DNA from: JAGLQA01 sp023135565
Lineage (GTDB): Bacteria > Acidobacteriota > Aminicenantia > UBA2199
Assembly: GCA_030639305.1 (NCBI GenBank)
Contig: DAOWCY010000089.1
Location: forward strand, 1-27,166
Direction: 5' to 3'
Length of the DNA: 27,166 bases
In this document: positions 7,122 to 14,904 of the stretch, one piece after another
How the letters are laid out: every line of letters begins with the position of its first letter
Position numbering within the stretch: position 1 is the first letter of the stretch
The notes under the pieces: generated by a model
Database searches by the model: none
What the model saw: only the letters and a program-made list of their open reading frames with translations
What the model was told of the DNA's origin: nothing
Position numbers and translations under genes: made by a program

Positions 7122-8456
7122 CTAAGGTTCCAGGAAGTTCCGCTCGATCAGTGCGACCATTTTGGCATTGTCTGCATGACCTGTTTTCTGGGCCGTCACT
7201 TTGCCCCTGATGGGCCGGCCCAAAAGATAAAAATCGCCGATAATATCGAGTATCTTGTGCCTGGCCAGCTCCTCTTCAAACCTGAATTCCGTATTCAACA
7301 CTTTGCCGTTATCTATCAGGATAAAATTGTTCAACCTGCCTCCTTCGGCAAGCCCCATTTGCGCCAATTTGTTAAATTCCTCTACGAAACCATATGTCCG
7401 GGCCGGGGCGATCTCCCTCTCGAAATCAGCGAAAGACTTCATCCTGAATTCATATACCATCCTGCCTATGGGTTCGGGGTATATTGCCGTATATTTGATA
7501 GAGAACACATCGCAGGGCTCGATTTTAATATATTTGCCCTCCGGCGACTCTTCGCCGATGATTAAGGTTTTTTTGATGACGATGCCCGGGAGCAGTTCAT
7601 CTTGCACAACAATGCCGCTCTCCCTGATAAATTCACAAAATTTGCTGGCTGAACCATCCACGATGGGCACTTCCTTATTTATCTTAATCGACAGGTTGGT
7701 AATCCCGGCTGCATGCAAAACAGCCATAAAATGCTCGATAGTTTTGGCTTCTAAATTATTGTTCTTTATGGAGGTGGCATAACTGGTGGTGTCTAAATGT
7801 TCGCTGGTGGCCGGGATGTAACCGCTCTCCGTAATATTTTCAAATCTTATGCCTGATCCCGGCGGCAGGGGATTAATCGTCATGCCGGTTTTTTGCCCGG
7901 AATGAAGGCCGATACCGTAGATTACACTGCTGGTTTTTACCGTCTTCTGCTTGATAAAATACTTCGTATCTTCCGGTGTGAAACGATATTTCCCGGTATC
8001 CCGTTTCAATATCCGGCGGTCTTCTTTTTTTCCCCGGGCCTCGCCGCTACCGCGCTCCAATATGGATTTTAGCTTCAGGTTTTCATCTAATACCTGCTTG
8101 TATTCTAATCCCCTTTTCAGCACAAAGATGACCTTATCCAAACTCAGGGGTTTTTCAAGAAAATCATAAGCGCCTTCTTTCACCGCGCTGACGGCGGTGG
8201 TGATATTGCCGTGCCCCGATATCATGATGATGATCTGCAGGGGGTTGATGCCCAACATCTCCCTCATGGTCTCCAGGCCATCTAAGCCCGGCAGCCAGAT
8301 ATCGAGAAATACAGCGTCGGGTTTTATGTTTTTAAATTTTTCCAGGCCCTCTTCGCCGCTGGCGGCAGTAAAGACCTGGTAGCCTTCATCTTGCATGATA
8401 GCAGCCAGCGACACCTGGATGTTTTTTTCATCGTCGATTATTAATACTTTATTCAT
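7122..8456 (-). CDS. lpxC: NtrX-like receiver domain fused to UDP-3-O-acyl-GlcNAc deacetylase (LpxC)
   Basis: A single 444-residue frame. Residues 1-120 form a complete response-regulator receiver most like NtrC/NtrX proteins: D8/D9, phospho-acceptor D52 in FLDIWLPG, S80, and K102 in LEKPLS. Residues about 120-165 are a charged linker. Residues about 166-444 are full-length LpxC, the committed zinc enzyme of lipid A synthesis. Zinc ligands H242 (TIEHFMAVL), H400 and D404 (RHKILDIIGD) are present, as are catalytic E241 and H427 (KTGHADN). Both halves keep all key residues, so both look active. The family is normally a lone enzyme of about 300 residues. The ATG follows ACGGAGCAAT. A lipoprotein gene follows at 16 bp. 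Phosphorylation may control deacetylase activity; that part is inference. Confidence 0.93.
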   Translation of the reverse strand: MNKVLIIDDEKNIQVSLAAIMQDEGYQVFTAASGEEGLEKFKNIKPDAVFLDIWLPGLDGLETMREMLGINPLQIIIMISGHGNITTAVSAVKEGAYDFLEKPLSLDKVIFVLKRGLEYKQVLDENLKLKSILERGSGEARGKKEDRRILKRDTGKYRFTPEDTKYFIKQKTVKTSSVIYGIGLHSGQKTGMTINPLPPGSGIRFENITESGYIPATSEHLDTTSYATSIKNNNLEAKTIEHFMAVLHAAGITNLSIKINKEVPIVDGSASKFCEFIRESGIVVQDELLPGIVIKKTLIIGEESPEGKYIKIEPCDVFSIKYTAIYPEPIGRMVYEFRMKSFADFEREIAPARTYGFVEEFNKLAQMGLAEGGRLNNFILIDNGKVLNTEFRFEEELARHKILDIIGDFYLLGRPIRGKVTAQKTGHADNAKMVALIERNFLEP

Positions 8457-8517
8457 ATTGCTCCGTATTTCTTCACATTAATAATTCTATAATTATATTA
8501 TACCCTGTTAAACATCA

Positions 8518-8688
8518 TTATAGCATGAACATATTAGTATTATCAACAAGGCGCCGCGGCGCGCAGCGATCCTGGGTGTTTGGGGAAAGCCCGCTTAGTT
8601 GCATATCTTCAATCATTCGTTGACGAAGAAGGCTTATTCGCTGATTTCTCTTTCGGATGGATTTTGTGGGATAATTTTGGTTAGTCAT
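8518..8688 (-). pseudogene. N-terminal remnant of a tyrosine recombinase (integrase)
   Basis: A 56-codon frame starting at ATG 8688 with a very strong site, AGGAAGGAGG. Residues 20-39 (LLRQRMIEDMQLSGLSPNTQ) match the start of the SAM-like core-binding domain of tyrosine integrases, especially those linked to IS91-type elements. The similarity stops abruptly at about residue 40, just before a GC-rich palindrome (GGCGCCGCGGCGC, 8550-8562). No catalytic domain follows, so this is a truncated relic. It is too short to act as a recombinase. Confidence 0.6.
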
Positions 8689-8691
8689 AGT

Positions 8692-8745
8692 GACCTCCTT
8701 CCTGGTTTTAATTTTTTTTGAGATTAATTTTACAGGAAGGAGGTC
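8692..8745. repeat. perfect 13-bp inverted repeat followed by a T-run
   Basis: GACCTCCTTCCTG (8692-8704) and its exact complement (8733-8745) enclose 28 AT-rich bases and are followed by TTTTTAT on the plus strand. The left arm contains the Shine-Dalgarno of the integrase remnant. The structure could be a long-loop terminator (plus strand) or a relic element end. The remainder of 8746-8851 shows no feature. Confidence 0.6.
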
Positions 8746-8851
8746 TTTTTATAAAGGGAAAGCTTTAAGCCAGCCGAAGGCTGTTACCGCGGAGCGGTTT
8801 CGTCCAATGCCCGTTCGCTGGGTGCTGGGTGCCGAAAGCTGATGGCTGTAC

Positions 8852-10204
8852 TCAAGAGGAAGCGGCGGCAGCTTTCTTTTTGTCTATTCTTTTGACTGTT
8901 AGGTTGAATATGATTAAGGCAATGGCGGATACGACGCCGATGGCTGAAAAATAATACCAGATCACATGGGAATTGGAATAAGCAGCAGCTCTTTGGGTTT
9001 CTGTAAGCGCGGTCAGGGTCCTGGGGTCGGGGCAGTATTTGGTCAGCAGGTACCCGGAAATCCCGAAACCGATGATGAAGGAGAGAAAAGAATGCAGGTG
9101 ACTGAATCCTAAGTAAAGTCCTTCTTCACCTTTGGGCGCTTGCAGTGAAAAATACTCCAGGTAGCGGGGTGAGATAAAACATTCCGCCAGCCCCTGCAGC
9201 ATGATGCCTATGATCATCATCACGGTGATGGGATGCAAAGAAAGCAGGCCGAAGATGGAGACGGACTGGCCGGTGATGGACTCCAGCACCGGGCTCAGGG
9301 CCATGGCTCCTGCGGAAAAAGGCATGATAAACATACCGATGCTCATGGAGGTAATGGCTTTCACTTTGCTCATCAACTGGGTAATCAGCACCACGCAGAG
9401 CATCACCACTGCCGGGTTTACATTGGCGTACCATTCCGGCGCCGCCGATTCGCCCACAGTGCGCAGCACATATTTGGGCATGGTGGCATAGAGCTGCTGC
9501 TGGATGATCCAGAAACCGGTGACGATAAAAATCAAAATCGACAACCTAACATTGCTTATAACCCGGATGAAACCCTGCCATACTTCTTGCAGTGATTTGC
9601 CTTCTCCTTCCCGGCTGACGCCTTTGTAAAAAAAGAAAACGGTAACTAAAGCGAAGAAAGCAACTGCCGCGGAGAAGAAGTTTATGGTTTCGATACCCAG
9701 TTTCACCCTTAAGGGGAAAGCAAATGTTTTCCCGGCAAAAGCGCCGATGTTTACTACCATATAAAAGAGAGCGTAACCCCGGGCCCGGGTTTTTTCGTTG
9801 GTGGTTTTGGCTACCGTGCCGGTGATGATGGATTTGATAAAGGAGCCGCCGAACATGACGATAATCAAGGCCGGGAAGACCGTGGCCTTATAGGGCAGGA
9901 ACCCTAAAGTAAAGTAGCCGATGGAGAGCAAGGAAAAGGCGATAATGATCGCGTTTCTAAAACCGATTTTATCGGAATAAGCGCCGGTAAAGGGGGGCAG
10001 AAAATACATTCCTGCGCCGAAAGCGCCGCCGATCCATGCCGACCAGACGTCGTTATAACCAACCACTCTTGTCAGGTAGAGGGTTATCGAGATAAACATC
10101 GCATAAAAGGCCGCTCTTTCTAAAAGTTCGACTGTATTAGCGATCCAGAAAGCTTTTGGGAATTTCCATGTGTTTTTGTCTTTTGTTTCTGCTGCTGCTG
10201 TCAT
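8852..10204 (-). CDS. POT/PTR-family proton-dependent peptide transporter (MFS)
   Basis: A 450-residue protein with a string of hydrophobic helices along its whole length. The first helix carries ELLERAAFYAM, the ExxER motif that couples proton movement to di/tripeptide import in POT transporters, although the usual YY is FY. GAYSDKIGFRNAI is the MFS loop 2-3 motif. Later helices contain LAECFISPRYLEYFSLQAPKGEEGLYLGF, characteristic of the family. It imports small peptides across the inner membrane. Start ATG with AAGGAGTATCA. A second POT gene lies at 13391, so the region specialises in peptide uptake. It has its own promoter near 10382. Confidence 0.88.
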   Translation of the reverse strand: MTAAAETKDKNTWKFPKAFWIANTVELLERAAFYAMFISITLYLTRVVGYNDVWSAWIGGAFGAGMYFLPPFTGAYSDKIGFRNAIIIAFSLLSIGYFTLGFLPYKATVFPALIIVMFGGSFIKSIITGTVAKTTNEKTRARGYALFYMVVNIGAFAGKTFAFPLRVKLGIETINFFSAAVAFFALVTVFFFYKGVSREGEGKSLQEVWQGFIRVISNVRLSILIFIVTGFWIIQQQLYATMPKYVLRTVGESAAPEWYANVNPAVVMLCVVLITQLMSKVKAITSMSIGMFIMPFSAGAMALSPVLESITGQSVSIFGLLSLHPITVMMIIGIMLQGLAECFISPRYLEYFSLQAPKGEEGLYLGFSHLHSFLSFIIGFGISGYLLTKYCPDPRTLTALTETQRAAAYSNSHVIWYYFSAIGVVSAIALIIFNLTVKRIDKKKAAAASS

Positions 10205-10288
10205 TTGATACTCCTTGTTTAGAAAGTCATATGATAAACGGTGTTCTTTGTTTGCCTGATCTTAACAGGTTGTCCGAAGAGAAATACC

Positions 10289-10313
10289 GGGACGCATGTA
10301 TGCGTCCCCTACA
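10289..10313 (-). repeat. REP-like palindrome
   Basis: GGGACGCATGTATGCGTCCC (9-base arms) followed by CTACA. On the minus strand it reads TGTAG then the hairpin, the same order as the elements at 12393-12466. A GTAG tetranucleotide beside a hairpin is the usual layout of REP sequences. Confidence 0.55.
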
Positions 10314-10381
10314 GGTCTTGTTATCAGTGTTTTTGGAATTCCCAGACAGCCTATTAAAACTTGTTGATAAAACAGGTTTAT

Positions 10382-10410
10382 AATATATCATACAAGCCTG
10401 GAAATTACAA
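10382..10410 (-). promoter_or_regulatory. sigma-70-like promoter of the first POT gene
   Basis: TTGTAA and TATATT, 17 bases apart on the minus strand. The core (AGGTTTAYAATATATCAYACAA on the plus strand, given with ambiguous bases) is almost the same as that upstream of the AbgT gene. The 170-base leader contains the REP-like palindrome. Confidence 0.5.
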
Positions 10411-10441
10411 TAAAATTCACTGTAACTATTCTGTATTGGGA

Positions 10442-10597
10442 AAAAGCCGGTTCGGGGACTCTTTCCCTGCCCCGCGCTTGCGACTGCCTGCTGCCGAAAA
10501 GGGTCTCGAATATATCGCCGAAACTGTTAGACCCGGTAGAATTGAAATCGAAGCCTTCGAAATTGGAGAAATCCCGGGTCTGGCGGGAAGCGCCTCC
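10442..10597 (-). pseudogene. fragment of a DnaJ gene (Gly/Phe-rich region)
   Basis: On the minus strand, in one frame, this stretch encodes FSNFEGFDFNSTGSNS then FGDIFETLFG. This resembles the glycine/phenylalanine-rich linker of DnaJ co-chaperones, which typically ends FGDIFEDLFGG. The J domain upstream and the cysteine-rich domain downstream are absent. The fragment is richer in G+C than its flanks. It fills most of the 10205-10685 gap that is not taken up by the POT promoter and REP element. The call rests on a short low-complexity match, so it is tentative. Confidence 0.4.
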
Positions 10598-10685
10598 TAA
10601 AAACAATATTACACTTCCAGGCATTTTGCGATTTTATCAAGTGGAAATTCCGTCTGGAAATGACTGAAAACAAAAAGTCGGCTGT

Positions 10686-12260
10686 TTAAGGGACGAGGCG
10701 GATGGCAGCGCCGGGGCCGATCGGGATGTCCAGCAGCATCCAGATTACCAGCATGATTGTCCAGGAGATAAAAAACACGAAGGTGAAGGGGAGCATCAAA
10801 GCGATCACCGACCCGATACCTGCTTTCCTATCGTATTTTTCCACGAAAGCCACGATCAGGGCAAAATAAGACATCATGGGAGAAATAATATTGGTGGTGC
10901 TGTCTCCGATGCGGTACACCACCTGCACAAATTCCGGTGAGTAACCCAGCAGCATGAACATGGGAATAAATACCGGCGCCATAATGGCCCATTTGGCCGA
11001 CGCACTGCCCATTACAAGGTTAATCAAAGCAGCCACAAAAATAAACATTACCATCATCGGAATCCCGACCATGCCCGAGGCATTTAATGCCTCCGCTCCT
11101 TTAACCGCCACGATTAAACCGAGATTCGACCATTTAAAGAAAGCCACAAACTGGGCGGCAAAAAAGACCAGGACTATATAAGTGCCCATAGTGCTCATGG
11201 ATTTTGCCATTCCCTTCATAATATCTTTGTCGCTTTTCAGGGTCTTTGCTCCCAGGCCATATGCAATACTCACCAAAACGGCAATCAAAAATATCCAGGC
11301 CACAATTCCTTCCAGCAGGGGAGAGTTTAATATGCTGCCGGTATCTGCTTCTCGCAAAAAACCGCTCCCCGGGATGATACCCCACAAAATCACAATGAGA
11401 ATCAAAATTAGGGCAATCAACGAGAAACGAAGCCCCCGACTTTCTTGTGATGTTAAGGAATCTATTTGTTTATCTTTTTCCGTTTCATGTTTTTGAGATA
11501 TTTCTTCTCCGTTACCGGGATTGTATTCCCCTAAGCGGGGTTCTACGATTTTTTCAGTGACCCAGGTGCCGACAAAAGAGATCAAGACCGTCGATACAGC
11601 CATAAAAAAGTAATTGCATGCGGGGTTCACCGAATAGCCCGGGTCCAGGATGTGGGCTGCTTCCTGGGAAATACCGGCCAGGAGGGGATCGATGGTGCCT
11701 AACAAAAGATTGGCGCTGTAGCCCCCGGAAACCCCGGCAAAGGCAGCGGCCAAACCTGCCAGGGGGTGGCGTCCTACAGATTTAAAGATAATGGCAGCCA
11801 GGGGCACCAGGAGTACATAGCCCACGCCGCTGGCAATATTGGACATTACGCCGGCCAACACGATGACAAAGGTTAACAAACGAGCCGGAGCTGTTAATAC
11901 CAGTTTTTTGAGTGAAGCCCCGATCAGCCCGGTGCTTTCTGCCAGACCGATGCCCAGCATGGCTACCAACACAGTTCCTAAGGGAGCAAAATCGGTGAAG
12001 TTGGTCACCATTTTAGTAAGTATCATGTGCAGCCCTTTGATGGAAAGCAGGCTGAAAGGAACAATGTTTTTTTGGGTGCCCGGGTGTATCACAGACAGGT
12101 CTAATTGAGCCGCGATCTCAGAGAGTACGATAATGGATAAAGCGAATAGTGCAAAGAGCGTTGCCGGGTGAGGTAGTATATTGCCTATCTTTTCCACCAC
12201 ATCTAAGAAGCGGTTGAATATCTTAGTGAAATCGAATCTTTTTTTACTTTTCTTATTCAT
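10686..12260 (-). CDS. AbgT-family transporter (p-aminobenzoyl-glutamate type)
   Basis: A 524-residue inner-membrane protein, close to the family's usual length of about 510. The N-terminal LPHPATLFALFAL, the MVTNFTDFAPLGTVLVAMLGIGLAE segment and the GVSGGYSANLLLGTIDPLLAGI segment are AbgT hallmarks, as are GSASAKWAIMAPVFIPM and YRIGDSTTNIISPMM near the C-terminus. E. coli AbgT imports p-aminobenzoyl-glutamate; other members export sulphonamides or take up aminoacyl compounds, so the substrate is open. A charged insert (about 245-275) between the halves is typical. The ATG follows AAGGAATATTAAA, and there is a dedicated promoter at 12314-12342. No abgA/abgB hydrolase genes are nearby. Confidence 0.92.
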   Translation of the reverse strand: MNKKSKKRFDFTKIFNRFLDVVEKIGNILPHPATLFALFALSIIVLSEIAAQLDLSVIHPGTQKNIVPFSLLSIKGLHMILTKMVTNFTDFAPLGTVLVAMLGIGLAESTGLIGASLKKLVLTAPARLLTFVIVLAGVMSNIASGVGYVLLVPLAAIIFKSVGRHPLAGLAAAFAGVSGGYSANLLLGTIDPLLAGISQEAAHILDPGYSVNPACNYFFMAVSTVLISFVGTWVTEKIVEPRLGEYNPGNGEEISQKHETEKDKQIDSLTSQESRGLRFSLIALILILIVILWGIIPGSGFLREADTGSILNSPLLEGIVAWIFLIAVLVSIAYGLGAKTLKSDKDIMKGMAKSMSTMGTYIVLVFFAAQFVAFFKWSNLGLIVAVKGAEALNASGMVGIPMMVMFIFVAALINLVMGSASAKWAIMAPVFIPMFMLLGYSPEFVQVVYRIGDSTTNIISPMMSYFALIVAFVEKYDRKAGIGSVIALMLPFTFVFFISWTIMLVIWMLLDIPIGPGAAIRLVP

Positions 12261-12313
12261 TTTAATATTCCTTACTTGTTTGTGCTAAATATTGTTAGAT
12301 GAAATAGGTTTAC

Positions 12314-12342
12314 AATATATCACACAATCATGATATTGGCAA
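12314..12342 (-). promoter_or_regulatory. sigma-70-like promoter of the AbgT gene
   Basis: TTGCCA and TATATT, 17 bases apart on the minus strand, about 55 bases upstream of the start. The surrounding sequence is clearly related to the promoter region of the first POT gene. Confidence 0.55.
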
Positions 12343-12392
12343 TAAATTGCAAAGTAACAATCCGCTCAGGGAAAAAGAAAAATGCAGCGCTT

Positions 12393-12466
12393 TTGTAGGG
12401 GCGAGCGGCGTTCGCCCCGCGGTATAATTTCAGTGAATTTAGGTCGAAGGCCCTTCACCCCTACAA
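12393..12466. repeat. inverted pair of REP-like elements (BIME-like)
   Basis: TTGTAGGGGCGA at the left and its near complement (CCCCTACAA, 12458-12466) at the right face each other. Each is followed inward by its own hairpin: GGGGCGA/TTCGCCCC on the left, GAAGG/CCTTC on the right. The two palindromes differ but the GTAGGGG heads are the same. The rest of the 12261-12763 gap holds the AbgT promoter on the left and the hicA promoter on the right, with nothing else recognised. Confidence 0.65.
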
Positions 12467-12666
12467 GTATTCACATTATAAATCCCAAACTTATTTACTT
12501 ATTATATATTATTATTTGATTTGTGAGTGGGGGAACCTTTCCCCAGGTCCGGGGACCATTTTTTGCAAAGACACCTCGATCAGACGATATTACTGTAATG
12601 TGCCTGAGATATAATTGACGCTATATGCGCCGAAGCTTATGGAAAAGATTTCTTCTTAGGAAAAAG

Positions 12667-12695
12667 TTGACAAAAAGGAAATTATCGAGCATAAT
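12667..12695 (+). promoter_or_regulatory. sigma-70-like promoter of the hicA-hicB pair
   Basis: TTGACA and CATAAT are 17 bases apart, about 70 bases before the hicA start. The full -35 consensus makes it a credible promoter. Confidence 0.55.
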
Positions 12696-12763
12696 GTAAC
12701 CAGTGCAAGTGATGAAACCTGATCTCAAAGCGGTATTCAAGGCCGAAAGCGTGGAGTGACATA

Positions 12764-12949
12764 TTGAAATTTAGCCAACTCGTTAGAATGCTCGAAAAGG
12801 ATGGATTTAAAATCGTGAAAGAAAAAGGTTCCATCCGGTATTACGGAAAACCTGGATGGGATAAACTTATCCGGGTCGATTATCATGGTTCAAAAGAGGT
12901 GCCTACAGGCACTTGCCACAGCATTTTAAAAGCAGCAGGACTTAAATAA
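12764..12949 (+). CDS. hicA: HicA-family mRNA interferase-like toxin
   Basis: A 61-residue protein starting at TTG with GGAG seven bases upstream. KFSQLVRMLEKDGFKIVKEKGS, then VDYHGSKEVPTGTCHSILKAAGL, follow the double-stranded-RNA-binding-like fold of HicA toxins, including the closing (H)GxKExxxGT..ILKxAGL motif. In most HicA proteins the GS is followed at once or after one residue by the catalytic His; here it reads GSIRYY, so the histidine is missing at that place. The next gene is a HicB antitoxin, 18 bases downstream, the normal order for this type II system. Activity is uncertain because of the missing His and the weak start codon. Confidence 0.82.
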   Translation: MKFSQLVRMLEKDGFKIVKEKGSIRYYGKPGWDKLIRVDYHGSKEVPTGTCHSILKAAGLK

Positions 12950-12967
12950 CCGCGGAGGAAAATTAAA

Positions 12968-13213
12968 ATGATCGAATTAACTTATTCATTAGTTATAGAA
13001 GCGACGGCAGACCCCGATTTCTTCGGGTTCTATTCCCCCGACCTGGAAGGCTTTTCAGGCGTAGGACACTCCGTGGAAGATTGTTTGTTTAAAGCAAAAT
13101 GGGGAATGAAGGAGCATGTCGAACTACTAAAAGAACAAGGGCTGCCGGTCCCGGCCAAGAACCGGGATCCCAGGATCGTTATCCAAAACGAAGAAAAAGC
13201 TAACGCGGCTTAA
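12968..13213 (+). CDS. hicB: HicB-family antitoxin, N-terminal domain only
   Basis: An 81-residue protein with a strong GGAGGAAAATTAAA site before ATG. FGFYSPDLEGFSGVGHSVEDCLFKAKWGMKEHVELLKEQGLPVP is the characteristic HicB/UPF0150 partial-RNase-H fold that masks the toxin. The C-terminal DNA-binding (HTH or ribbon-helix-helix) domain seen in longer HicB proteins is absent, so autoregulation may need another protein. Translation is likely coupled to hicA. Confidence 0.85.
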   Translation: MIELTYSLVIEATADPDFFGFYSPDLEGFSGVGHSVEDCLFKAKWGMKEHVELLKEQGLPVPAKNRDPRIVIQNEEKANAA

Positions 13214-13306
13214 CCTTCGTTATCTTGCAACACCCCACATGCGTGGGGAAGCGGCTTATAGGCCGGGTGAGGCGCGCATCATGAAGAACTACCATGAAAT
13301 CACTTT

Positions 13307-13365
13307 GCCTCCGGCGGCCCTGCCGGGGGCCAAACTTTTGAAAAAGTTTGATCAAAACTTTCTTT
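13307..13365 (-). repeat. dispersed palindromic repeat, family with GCCGCCGGAGGC end (copy 1)
   Basis: The first 33 bases are identical to 17332-17364, and both ends resemble the in-gene element at 21451-21512. It contains a CCGGC/GCCGG stem and an AAACTTTT/AAAAGTTT stem. It lies between hicB and the second POT gene, both of which end towards it, and may act as a bidirectional terminator-like structure. Confidence 0.65.
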
Positions 13366-13390
13366 AAGAGAAGCACCCGCAGGACAAATC

Positions 13391-14788
13391 CTATGCTGCC
13401 GCTTCTTTGACCGGGTGCTTCCTGAGCCAGAGATTGAATATCCACAATGATAACGCACTTAAAAGACCAACCCCCATCAAGATCACCCAACCCATGGAAT
13501 TCCAGAAAGGATCTAATTCGAGCAGGCCGCTCGGCAGTTTCATGGAGTTTTTGCACATGATTTCATTAAAGATAAAAGCGCCTACGGGGCCGCCGACTAA
13601 TGCACCTATCGCCAATGGTAAGCTTGCATAACCGAGGAAAAGACCTTCTTTGCCTTTGGGAGCTACGGCTCCGATATATTCGTATTGACGGGCGGCGGTA
13701 AACAACTCGCCAAAGGCAATCAAGGCCACGGTCAGCATAGCAAAAAGAGAACCCATGGGCAGCAAATCACCGAAAGTCATTTTACGAACTCCGCCGGCCA
13801 GGAAAATAGGAGCCAGGTTAATAATCATGGACGCGGCAATAATAATAGCCCCAACTATCATTGATTTAACAGGCTTCATCTTACCGAACAACTTAATAAT
13901 TAATAATTGGAAAAACACGATCACAAAAGGGTTGGCCATGGTGATAACATCTACGGCCGGATCGAGTTCCACCACTTTCTTTAAATAAAGGGGGATGACA
14001 TTGTAAACCTGGGTGTAAACAAACCAGAAGCCGCTGAGCACCAGCAGAAAAATCGAAAAACGGGGATTGCGCAGCACCAATATCATATCGGCCAGGATGC
14101 GGTACACCGATTTTTTTTCTTTTTTTTCTGCTTCCTCTTTATTGTAGTCGAACTCTTTTTCCGGGTCTTTGTATAAGAAAAGAACCACGAAAAAAGCCAC
14201 GATAGAACAAGCTACCGATACGGCGAAAATATAACTGAGATCGAATTCTTTGCGGGTTACATAACTGATGCCCCGCCCTAACAAGGAGCCGATGTTGATG
14301 ACCATGTAAAAAATACCGAAAGCAAGAGTGGCGCGGCCCCCGGCTGTTTTCTGCACGGTGCCGGAAATACAGGGTTTGATTATCGAACCCCCGGCGCCGA
14401 TCAAAAACATGGCGATTATAATGGGAATAATAAGCCCGGCCCCGGCAGTGACCTCGCTGCTAATAGTCTGACTCAGGATTTCACCGCCGAACCAGACGGG
14501 GTAGCCCATCAGAAAATACCCGATGCCCAATAAAACAAAAGCTACTAATAACGAACGTTTGAACCCAACGTGGTCGGCAATGGTGCCGGATAAAATGGGT
14601 AGAAAGTATACGAAAGCCCATAACGCACCGTTCAAAGTGCTGGGCCAGTAATCACCTAAACCCAATTGCCCGAGATAGAGCACCACAAAACTGGCCATGG
14701 CGTAATACGCGCCGCGCTCGAACAATTCGGTTAAATTTGCTGTCCAAAAACTGCGTGGAAATTTCTCCTTTTTTACATCTTCCGTCAT
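13391..14788 (-). CDS. POT/PTR-family proton-dependent peptide transporter (MFS), second copy
   Basis: A 465-residue polytopic inner-membrane protein, same architecture as the gene at 8852 but clearly diverged. FPRSFWTANLTELFERGAYYAM has the complete ExxERxxYY motif of proton-coupled di/tripeptide importers. GTIADHVGFKRSLLVAF is the MFS loop motif, and FGIFYMVINIGSLLGR and RQYEYIGAVAPKGKEGLFLGYASLP are other family signatures. ATG with AAGGAGTAAAC. The promoter at 14859-14887 lies inside the direct repeat that borders the AT-rich island, so the island insertion stopped just short of disrupting it. The two POT genes probably differ in peptide preference. Confidence 0.9.
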   Translation of the reverse strand: MTEDVKKEKFPRSFWTANLTELFERGAYYAMASFVVLYLGQLGLGDYWPSTLNGALWAFVYFLPILSGTIADHVGFKRSLLVAFVLLGIGYFLMGYPVWFGGEILSQTISSEVTAGAGLIIPIIIAMFLIGAGGSIIKPCISGTVQKTAGGRATLAFGIFYMVINIGSLLGRGISYVTRKEFDLSYIFAVSVACSIVAFFVVLFLYKDPEKEFDYNKEEAEKKEKKSVYRILADMILVLRNPRFSIFLLVLSGFWFVYTQVYNVIPLYLKKVVELDPAVDVITMANPFVIVFFQLLIIKLFGKMKPVKSMIVGAIIIAASMIINLAPIFLAGGVRKMTFGDLLPMGSLFAMLTVALIAFGELFTAARQYEYIGAVAPKGKEGLFLGYASLPLAIGALVGGPVGAFIFNEIMCKNSMKLPSGLLELDPFWNSMGWVILMGVGLLSALSLWIFNLWLRKHPVKEAAA

Positions 14789-14846
14789 GTTTACTCCTTG
14801 TACCTGTATTTTGTTTTCATTTTATGCAATCTTACTGCTTTGAAAA

Positions 14847-14891
14847 TAGTAAGATGATTTTATACCAGTTTATGCAACTTTTTGCAAGCCC
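14847..14891 (-). repeat. 45-bp direct repeat, copy 1 (flanks the AT-rich island)
   Basis: Matches 17267-17311 in the same orientation with three mismatches. The identical core runs from GATTTTATACCAGTT to ATGCAACTTTTTGCAAGCCC. The repeat contains the whole POT promoter. The other copy lies 2.4 kb away, at the far side of the AT-rich island. Confidence 0.85.
14859..14887 (-). promoter_or_regulatory. sigma-70-like promoter of the second POT gene
   Basis: TTGCAA and TATAAA, 17 bases apart on the minus strand, about 70 bases before the gene start. Downstream of the -10 box lies a CTTACT/AGTAAG stem (14831-14853). The same promoter is repeated at 17279-17307, where it drives no gene. Confidence 0.55.
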
Positions 14892-14904
14892 TGTCAGAGT
14901 TTAG

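Noticed and set aside
9126..9595. Histidine-rich frames on both strands within the first POT gene
   Set aside because: They are out-of-frame readings of transmembrane codons; the POT frame is conserved and continuous.
12700..12760. Short frame MKPDLKAVFKAESVE before hicA
   Set aside because: Only 15 codons, no ribosome site, and no family resemblance.
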